From contig JAVBYK010000336.1 of the NCBI GenBank assembly GCA_030824095.1, forward strand, positions 1 through 5,761: DNA of 5,761 bases, written 5' to 3'. Both the position numbers and the translations under genes were made by a program. Below the pieces are notes generated by a model, which was not told the origin of the DNA, made no database searches, and saw nothing but the letters and a program-made list of their open reading frames with translations. Shown one piece after another: positions 1 to 4,013 of the stretch. Numbering within the stretch: the stretch's first letter is position 1; each line of letters opens with the position of its first letter. Source of the DNA: a bacterium. GTDB lineage: Bacteria > Pseudomonadota > Gammaproteobacteria > Burkholderiales > Burkholderiaceae_C.

Positions 1-284
1 GCCGACTCGAACAGCTCTGCGCCATCCCAACGCACCAGATCCAGAACGCCTTGTCCACTGGGGCGCAACCACAGCCAGGGAAGCTCGGCCACCATGGTGC
101 CGATGGCGGCCACGGCCGGACGGTATTGCGGTGCGCTGAAGCCGGCGGAAACCGCCTGTGCTTCCAGGCGGCGCCGATAGGCCGGGGACAGCAGCCAGAC
201 CAGCCAGCCCAGCACAGCACCGACGCGCTGCATCAGCGACAGGGGCAGGTGCCCCAACAGGCGAAACAGGCGAACCATGAACAT
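1..284 (-). CDS. Lipid A lauroyl/myristoyl acyltransferase-like protein (LpxL/HtrB superfamily), N-terminal part
   Basis: Reading the minus strand from an ATG at 284 gives 94 residues and no stop before the left edge, so the C-terminal two thirds are missing. The protein starts MFMVRLFRLLGHLPLS, continues with a hydrophobic membrane segment at about residues 21-33 (VGAVLGWLVWLLS), then SPAYRRRLE, and later MVAELPWLWLRP. This order (short amphipathic start, one inner-membrane helix, an S-P-x-Y-R-R-R motif, then an 'AELPxLW'-like stretch) is typical of inner-membrane acyltransferases that add a secondary acyl chain to lipid A or a related lipid. The catalytic HX4D/E motif of the family would lie beyond the edge, so activity cannot be judged. 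The start could also be the second Met (278); no strong Shine-Dalgarno sequence precedes either. It begins 20 bases after the response regulator stop, so it is probably translated from the same transcript. The family call rests on N-terminal resemblance only; a different lysophospholipid acyltransferase is possible. Confidence 0.75.
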   Translation of the reverse strand, partial: MFMVRLFRLLGHLPLSLMQRVGAVLGWLVWLLSPAYRRRLEAQAVSAGFSAPQYRPAVAAIGTMVAELPWLWLRPSGQGVLDLVRWDGAELFES

Positions 285-304
285 GCGGGAATTGTCGCCC
301 AGGC

Positions 305-1141
305 TTACATGGCCTTGAACAGACCCGCGTAGCTGCGACTCACTTCCAGCTTTTCGGTGCTGCCGCGCACGCTCACCAGCTGGCGGCCACGCTCGTCACG
401 GGTCACGCCGCTGATGGCCTTCACGTTCACCAGGGTTGAACGGTGAATCTGCCAGAACAGCTGCATGTCCAGTTCTTCCACCAGCTCCTTGATGGGCTTG
501 CGGATCAGGGCTTCCACCGTGGCGGTCTGCACCCGGGTGTATTTCTCATCGGAGATGAAGAACAGCACGTCCTCCACCGGAATCATCTGGATGGCCTGGC
601 GCACCGTGGCCTGGATCCATTGCAGCTTGGCCGGCGCCTGCGGGTTGAGCTGGCCGGCCAGGCTTTGCAGCAGGCGTTGCATGTCGGGGGTGTGCGTGGC
701 CAGGGGGGGCGTCTGCTCGTCGGGGGTGTCGGCTGCTTGGCTGGCGCGCTCGGCCATGCGCTGGCGGATGCGTCCGACGGTCAGTTGCAGCCGTTCGCGC
801 TCAGCGGGCTTCAGGACATAGTCAACCACGCCCTGCTCGAAGGCTTCGACCGCGTACTGGTCGTAGGCGGTGATGAAGACGATCTCGCAGCCGGGCCAGC
901 CGTCCGCCTCTTCGTAAGTGGGTAGTTGCGCGATCTGGCGCGCCGCGTCCACGCCGGTCAGGCCCGGCATGCGGATGTCGAGAAAAACGATGTCCGGGTG
1001 GTGCTGCTCGGTCAGGGCCACGGCCTCCAGGCCGTTCTTGGCTTCCGCCACGATCTCCAGCTCGGGCCATACCTCGGCCAGGCGGGCGCGCAACTGGTCG
1101 CGCATCAGGCGTTCATCATCGGCAATCAGGGCGCGTGGCAT
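305..1141 (-). CDS. LytR/AlgR-family response regulator (receiver + LytTR DNA-binding domain)
   Basis: A 278-residue two-domain response regulator, a normal length for the family. Residues 3-125 form the receiver: acidic pair D8-D9, phospho-acceptor D55 in VFLDIRMPG, T91 in VFITAYD and K111 in VLKPAE, so all phosphotransfer residues are present. A polar Ala/Gln/Thr/Pro-rich linker (about 127-172) leads to a LytTR domain (about 173-278) with DVLFFISDEKYTRV and the family signature FWQIHRSTLVNVKAI at 229-243. By family knowledge it is phosphorylated by its partner kinase, dimerises and binds direct-repeat DNA sites in the cytoplasm to control transcription. The ATG at 1141 has a Shine-Dalgarno GGAG at 1149-1152 with a 7-base spacer. 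The partner kinase ends 36 bases upstream, so the two are almost certainly cotranscribed. A run of seven C (coding strand; 703-709) sits in the linker. Target genes are unknown; the acyltransferase behind it is an obvious candidate. Confidence 0.95.
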   Translation of the reverse strand: MPRALIADDERLMRDQLRARLAEVWPELEIVAEAKNGLEAVALTEQHHPDIVFLDIRMPGLTGVDAARQIAQLPTYEEADGWPGCEIVFITAYDQYAVEAFEQGVVDYVLKPAERERLQLTVGRIRQRMAERASQAADTPDEQTPPLATHTPDMQRLLQSLAGQLNPQAPAKLQWIQATVRQAIQMIPVEDVLFFISDEKYTRVQTATVEALIRKPIKELVEELDMQLFWQIHRSTLVNVKAISGVTRDERGRQLVSVRGSTEKLEVSRSYAGLFKAM

Positions 1142-1177
1142 GGGGTTACTCCGTGTCGGCTCAGTTCGAAGAAAACG

Positions 1178-2539
1178 CTATTCTGGCTGATCGGTGGCGC
1201 GGGCCACATAGGGCACGGTGATGGTGACCGAGGTCCCGCCGCCGGGCGTCTCGGCCACCACCACGCTGGCCTTGTTGCCGTACAGCAGGGCCAGCCGCTC
1301 GCGGATGTTGCTGAGTCCAATGCCGGTGCCCGCAGTGGCGGCCTTGCCAAAGCCCAGGCCCGTGTCGGCCACCGTCACGGCCAGCTTGCCATGCACGATC
1401 TCGGCGCTCACCGTCAGGCTGCCGCCCTCGGCCTTGGGCTCCAGGCCGTGCTTGATGGCGTTCTCCACCAGGCTTTGCAGCATCATGGGCGGGAACTCGG
1501 CCGACAGCAGGCCGTCGCTGACCCGAACCTCGGTCTGCAGGCGTTCCTCCATGCGCACCTTCAGGATTTCCAGGTAGGGGCGAATCACCGCCAACTCACG
1601 CCCCAGGTCGCGGGTGCCCTGGGCATTGGCCTCGCGCATGGTCGGCATGCTGGCGCGCAGCAGGGCGATGAGATTCTTCTGCATGATGCTGGCGCGCGGC
1701 GGGTCGGTCTCGATCAGGTGGTCGATGCTGGCCAGCGTGTTGAACAGGAAGTGCGGCTCCACCTGGGCCTGCATGGCGGCCATGCGGGCTTCCACGACCT
1801 GGCGTTTCAGCGATTCCGACTCGGCCACCTCGGTGGCCTGGGCGGCCTTGGCTTCGGCCTGGACTTTCCCCTTGTAGGTGATCTTGAGGATGATCGACAG
1901 CAGGATGAACCACATGGTGAGCGGCATCAGCGGGTCGCCAATCTTGTGGGTGCGCAGGCGTGGGCGCCAGGCACCGGCGGCTTCCTCGGCCGAGTCCATG
2001 GCGTCCTGGTGCAGTTCTTCCAGGGCGGCCTGTACCTCGCGGCGGGCCTCTTCAATGGCCTGGCGGACTTCTTCGGTATTGGCGCCGGGCGGGAGTTTGA
2101 TGTTGATCTCCGGGCCTGGCTTCGAGTCCGCATGCGCTGTGGGCTCAGTAGGGGCCGATGCGCCTGGGGGCTGGGGTGGTGCGGGAATGGGCGGGATCGG
2201 CGGAATGCTGGGGCGGGTGCGAATGCGCACCCCCTTCTCGTCCACCGAGATGTCGATCCCTTCCTTGCCAGTGGGTTTGCCGACCTTGCCCTTGGACTGT
2301 TCCCGACCGGAGGGTGCGGGGGTGGGGGGCGTGCCCGAGTGGATGACTTCGGTGTACGTGAAGCTGAACGGCGGGATGTCATGCAGGATGGCCATGCTGA
2401 TGATCAACGCCAATGCCAGTACGAAAAAGCGCTTCCAGGAAATGCTGACCAACCATTGCGCATAGGCGTGAAAGCCGGTCACGCAGGTATTGGCAAAGCG
2501 GGACCACGGGCTGGGTTGAGAAGCAGGTGTTGTGTTCAT
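1178..2539 (-). CDS. LytS/YehU-type sensor histidine kinase with proline-rich periplasmic domain
   Basis: A 453-residue membrane kinase. Residues 35-52 are a first transmembrane helix (KRFFVLALALIISMAILH). Residues 55-200 form the presumed periplasmic part: Pro/Gly-rich, with two short strand-like stretches (IDISVDEKGVRIRT at 95-108, EINIKLPPG at 144-152), an IPPIPPIPAPPQPP tract at 112-125 and a charged helix at 155-190. A second membrane helix lies at about 205-221 (MPLTMWFILLSIILKIT). A coiled-coil-like linker (224-258) leads to the His_kinase domain (PF06580 type) with phospho-acceptor H263 in QVEPHFLFNTLAS. The HATPase domain shows the N box LVENAIKHG (N360), G1 box DTGLGFG (392-398) and G2 box GTGIGLSNIRERL (404-416). 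It should autophosphorylate on H263 and pass phosphate to D55 of the regulator encoded 36 bases downstream. The ATG at 2539 has an AGGCGG site at 2548-2553 with an 8-base spacer. The signal sensed is unknown; cationic or envelope stress is a guess. Confidence 0.95.
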   Translation of the reverse strand: MNTTPASQPSPWSRFANTCVTGFHAYAQWLVSISWKRFFVLALALIISMAILHDIPPFSFTYTEVIHSGTPPTPAPSGREQSKGKVGKPTGKEGIDISVDEKGVRIRTRPSIPPIPPIPAPPQPPGASAPTEPTAHADSKPGPEINIKLPPGANTEEVRQAIEEARREVQAALEELHQDAMDSAEEAAGAWRPRLRTHKIGDPLMPLTMWFILLSIILKITYKGKVQAEAKAAQATEVAESESLKRQVVEARMAAMQAQVEPHFLFNTLASIDHLIETDPPRASIMQKNLIALLRASMPTMREANAQGTRDLGRELAVIRPYLEILKVRMEERLQTEVRVSDGLLSAEFPPMMLQSLVENAIKHGLEPKAEGGSLTVSAEIVHGKLAVTVADTGLGFGKAATAGTGIGLSNIRERLALLYGNKASVVVAETPGGGTSVTITVPYVARATDQPE

Positions 2540-2703
2540 GGTGGGTACCGCCTAGGCAACTTTCGATACCCGCACTGTACCCAGCCGGCGCCGGGGCTCG
2601 CCACTGGCGCGCGACGCAGTGCCAAGCCGGCAGACAGGCTGCACGGCGGTGCGATAGACCGCAAACCCGCCCCATGTCCCGTGAAGCACTTCGCGCTGGG
2701 CGC

Positions 2704-2724
2704 TGCTCAAGGCAGGTTTATCAT
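2704..2724 (+). promoter_or_regulatory. Operator-like element and possible -10 box upstream of the helix-turn-helix gene
   Basis: TGCTCAAGGCAGGTTT at 2704-2719 is followed at once by ATCAT. It matches 13 of 16 bases of 3348-3363 behind the same gene, and both copies lead into TTTATCAT. This suggests a binding site shared by the two flanks. TATCAT at 2719-2724 could act as a -10 box; it would start transcription at about 2731, almost on the ATG at 2732, giving a leaderless mRNA. No convincing -35 box is seen 16-18 bases upstream. The rest of the divergent spacer (2540-2703) holds only short palindromes, such as CCGGCGCCGG at 2585-2594, and no clear promoter for the kinase. Confidence 0.4.
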
Positions 2725-2731
2725 CGGCGCC

Positions 2732-3319
2732 ATGACCAGCGCTTCCGATCTGGCGCAAATCCGCTTTGACAACGCCTTGGCTTTGTTCGACGAGTTTGTG
2801 CGCAACACCATCAAACACCCCGACGCCGCCACCCTGCGAGGCCTGGAAGGCCGTTTTGCCGAAAGGGTCCAGATTCAGCCCAGTTACTGGAGTCAGATCA
2901 AGAGCCGGTCCCGCCAGATCGGGGAACGTCTGGCGCGCCAGTTCGAGCAGCTGTGTCACAAGCCGCACGGCTGGATGGACCAGGTGCATACGCCCGGCGC
3001 CAGCAATGCCAAGCCTGCGGCGGAGGTTGATTCCCCGAGCGACAGCCACGCTCCGCGCGATGACGACGAACGCTTCATTATTGGCCTGGTGCTGACCTAC
3101 TACCGGCGCCACCCGCAGCGCGCCCGCACCCGGCTGCTCGACCTGCTGGGTGAAGTGCTGACGCCGACTGCCGCCAGCGATGCCAAGGGTACACCCGCAC
3201 CGGCGCCAGCGTCCAAACCCGCTGCGGCTGCCAAACCCGCTGCCGCACAGGGGAGCGATGCCCACGCCCTGTGGCTGCGCTCCCAGGTCGGTGTGGCGCC
3301 TCTGCGACAAAAAAAGTAG
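2732..3319 (+). CDS. Helix-turn-helix (lambda-repressor-like) DNA-binding protein with Ala/Pro/Lys-rich tail
   Basis: A 195-residue protein starting MTSASDLAQIRF at the ATG at 2732. The reading frame stays open far upstream, but that part is antisense to the kinase and regulator genes and lacks a start signal; a GTG at 2681 is possible but has no Shine-Dalgarno. Residues 12-30 look helical. Residues 37-83 (GLEGRFAERVQIQPSYWSQI, then RQIGERLARQFEQLC and PHGWMD) follow the pattern of XRE/CI-type helix-turn-helix domains in proteobacteria: a helix with F-A, a recognition-helix region SYWSQIKS, 'iGerLARqfE', then 'GWMD'. Residues 111-144 (DDDERFIIGLVLTYYRRHPQRARTRLLDLLG, abbreviated here to its two ends DDDERF and LLDLLG) form a second helical segment, perhaps for oligomerisation. 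Residues 150-173 are low-complexity A/P/K sequence, and the end is basic (LRQKK). There is no peptidase/LexA-like domain. It probably binds DNA as a transcription regulator. Its targets are unknown, but near-identical 16-base elements flank it on both sides, suggesting autoregulation. The DNA-binding call is moderate; the gene itself is well supported by codon bias. Confidence 0.82.
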   Translation: MTSASDLAQIRFDNALALFDEFVRNTIKHPDAATLRGLEGRFAERVQIQPSYWSQIKSRSRQIGERLARQFEQLCHKPHGWMDQVHTPGASNAKPAAEVDSPSDSHAPRDDDERFIIGLVLTYYRRHPQRARTRLLDLLGEVLTPTAASDAKGTPAPAPASKPAAAAKPAAAQGSDAHALWLRSQVGVAPLRQKK

Positions 3320-3333
3320 ACGCCTGTCTTTTT
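3312..3333 (+). terminator. Weak A/T-flanked hairpin over the stop codon of the helix-turn-helix gene
   Basis: AGAC (3318-3321) pairs with GTCT (3326-3329) around a 4-base loop. A-run 3312-3315 can pair with T-run 3330-3333 across a two-base bulge (3316-3317). The stem is short and mostly A-T, but it ends in five T, so it may act as a weak terminator. The stop codon TAG (3317-3319) lies inside it. Confidence 0.3.
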
Positions 3334-3346
3334 GGATAAATAGTAT

Positions 3347-3382
3347 TTGCTCAAGATAAGTTTTAATTTATCATTTGAGCAA
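3347..3382 (+). promoter_or_regulatory. AT-rich palindrome overlapping a candidate promoter
   Basis: TTGCTCAA (3347-3354) and TTGAGCAA (3375-3382) are perfect inverted repeats. Inside them GATAA (3355-3359) and TTATC (3368-3372) also pair, with AT (3373-3374) bulged and an 8-base centre. The block lies in a sharply AT-rich island: only 12 of the 54 bases 3329-3382 are G or C, in a GC-rich region. TTGCTC (3347-3352) and TATCAT (3369-3374) are separated by 16 bases and resemble a sigma-70 promoter, which would start transcription near 3381. A promoter inside a palindrome is typical of a dimeric repressor operator. Its left arm and centre repeat the element at 2704-2719. It could instead be only a hairpin, without protein binding. 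Confidence 0.5.
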
Positions 3383-3646
3383 GTTTGCGAAGGATGAACC
3401 GTTCTCCGGTTTTGTCGATTGCATGTCCGATCAACCCCAAAGCTGTTTCCCGATCATGGTCCTGTTCCTGTCTGAATGCGTTTGCGCCCCACGGCGCAAG
3501 GCACAAGCGTCAGAGCAGCCGACCATTGCCTGCCGATCCGGCTTTATTCATCTTCGCGCCCCACCGGGGTGCCTTGTGAACTGACCTCGCCCGCATGGAG
3601 GTCGTCTTCTCAAAGGCCCGGGTGCGAAGTAGCCCCGGGCTTTTTT
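3381..3646 (+). ncRNA. Candidate structured small RNA or attenuator leader
   Basis: This stretch lies between the candidate promoter and a strong intrinsic terminator. It contains, in order, these inverted repeats: AACCG/CGGTT (3397-3411), TTGCGCC/GGCGCAA with loop CCAC (3482-3499), GCGCCCC/GGGGTGC with one G-U pair (3556-3572), GACCTC/GAGGTC (3583-3603), then the terminator stem. Short direct repeats are also present: CCGATCA at 3427 and 3451, and tandem TCCTGT at 3460-3471. Small reading frames exist here (such as an ATG at 3394 ending 3579), but they lack the strong GC bias at third positions seen in neighbouring genes and are rich in Ser, Cys and Arg, so coding is unlikely. The transcript could be a free-standing small RNA of about 265 bases or the regulated leader of the 88-codon gene that follows. 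It does not match tRNA, 4.5S, RNase P or tmRNA signatures that I can recognise. The exact 5' end is inferred. Confidence 0.4.
3616..3646 (+). terminator. Strong intrinsic (rho-independent) terminator
   Basis: GCCCGGG (3616-3622) and CCCGGGC (3634-3640) form a perfect 7-base-pair G-C stem around an 11-base loop, followed directly by six T (3641-3646). It ends only six bases before the Shine-Dalgarno region of the next gene (3653). It therefore either closes the upstream RNA or works as a conditional attenuator for the next gene. Confidence 0.85.
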
Positions 3647-3652
3647 GTTGCC

Positions 3653-3662
3653 AGGAGAGGAG
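3653..3662 (+). promoter_or_regulatory. Double Shine-Dalgarno sequence of the 88-codon gene
   Basis: AGGAG occurs twice back to back (3653-3657 and 3658-3662). The second copy is 7 bases from the ATG at 3670, an ideal spacing. This strongly supports translation of the small gene and fixes its start. The ATG is doubled (3670 and 3673). Confidence 0.7.
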
Positions 3663-3669
3663 AAAGACC

Positions 3670-3936
3670 ATGATGATAGGAACCATACCCACCAGAACCC
3701 TGCCGTTGCACGCGCCGCACGGCTCACCCTTGCGCCGCCTGCTGGCCGCAGCCCTGCGCACCGCCAGTCGAGCATTGGCCCGCCTGGCACGCCAGGTCAG
3801 TGCCACCGAAAGGCGCCGGGCCCAGGCCCGCGCCGACATGGTGCTGGAGTTCTATGCGGAGGCCGGCGCGCCGGAAGGCGCCCTCTACGTGGATGGCCAA
3901 CTGGTTGGCTATCTGCCCGGCGTCACACGGCTATAA
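3670..3936 (+). CDS. Small protein of unknown function (88 residues)
   Basis: The reading frame starts MMIGTIPTRTLPLH behind a double AGGAG site and ends with TAA at 3934-3936. Third codon positions are GC-rich like the surrounding real genes. Residues 20-57 form a long, Arg/Ala/Leu-rich stretch (LRRLLAAALRTASRALARLA, then RQVSATERRRAQARADMV) that should be a basic amphipathic helix. Residues 58-88 (LEFYAEAGAPEGALYVDGQL and VGYLPGVTRL) look like a small strand-turn-strand unit. There is no signal peptide, clear membrane helix, Cys or zinc motif. I do not recognise the family. The basic helix could bind nucleic acid or membrane, but that is only a suggestion. It lies directly behind a strong terminator, so its expression may depend on readthrough or attenuation control, or on a promoter not seen. 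No terminator is visible between it and the peptidase gene 77 bases downstream. Confidence 0.7.
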   Translation: MMIGTIPTRTLPLHAPHGSPLRRLLAAALRTASRALARLARQVSATERRRAQARADMVLEFYAEAGAPEGALYVDGQLVGYLPGVTRL

Positions 3937-3955
3937 GAAAGAGGGGAGGCGGTCC

Positions 3956-3961
3956 TACAAT
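3956..3961 (+). promoter_or_regulatory. Possible -10 box of the aminopeptidase P gene
   Basis: TACAAT differs from the sigma-70 -10 consensus at one base and lies 52 bases before the ATG at 4014, giving a plausible leader of about 45 bases. No good -35 box stands 16-18 bases upstream, where the 3' end of the small gene lies. The peptidase may instead be read from the small gene's transcript. Confidence 0.35.
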
Positions 3962-4013
3962 CGCCGGTTTGCGCCGTACCCTGGCGCTGCCACCCTTCCC
4001 ACAAGGAACCGCG

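Noticed and set aside
703..709. Run of seven G (C on the coding strand) in the regulator linker as a phase-variation tract
   Set aside because: Seven bases is short for contingency tracts, the frame is intact, and it encodes Pro residues in a flexible linker of a GC-rich gene.
2558..2578. Possible LytTR binding half-sites upstream of the kinase (AAAGTT and ACAGTG on the minus strand)
   Set aside because: Only partial matches to the loose LytTR consensus, and their spacing (15 bases start to start) differs from the usual repeat spacing.
926..2731. Long plus-strand open frame running antisense to the regulator and kinase genes and joining the helix-turn-helix gene in frame
   Set aside because: The opposite strand carries two complete, motif-rich genes. 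Open antisense frames are expected in GC-rich coding DNA. The encoded sequence is Gly/His/Leu/Gln-rich, with no recognisable domain before the true start at 2732.
2552..3310. 252-codon minus-strand frame opposite the helix-turn-helix gene
   Set aside because: It mirrors a plus-strand gene with recognisable DNA-binding motifs and GC-biased third positions; the antisense protein has no domain and no start signal.
3394..3579. Small plus-strand reading frames in the spacer after the helix-turn-helix gene
   Set aside because: Two overlapping frames are equally open, third positions are not GC-biased like the neighbours, and the products are Ser/Cys/Arg-rich with poor ribosome-binding context. The hairpin content fits an RNA better.
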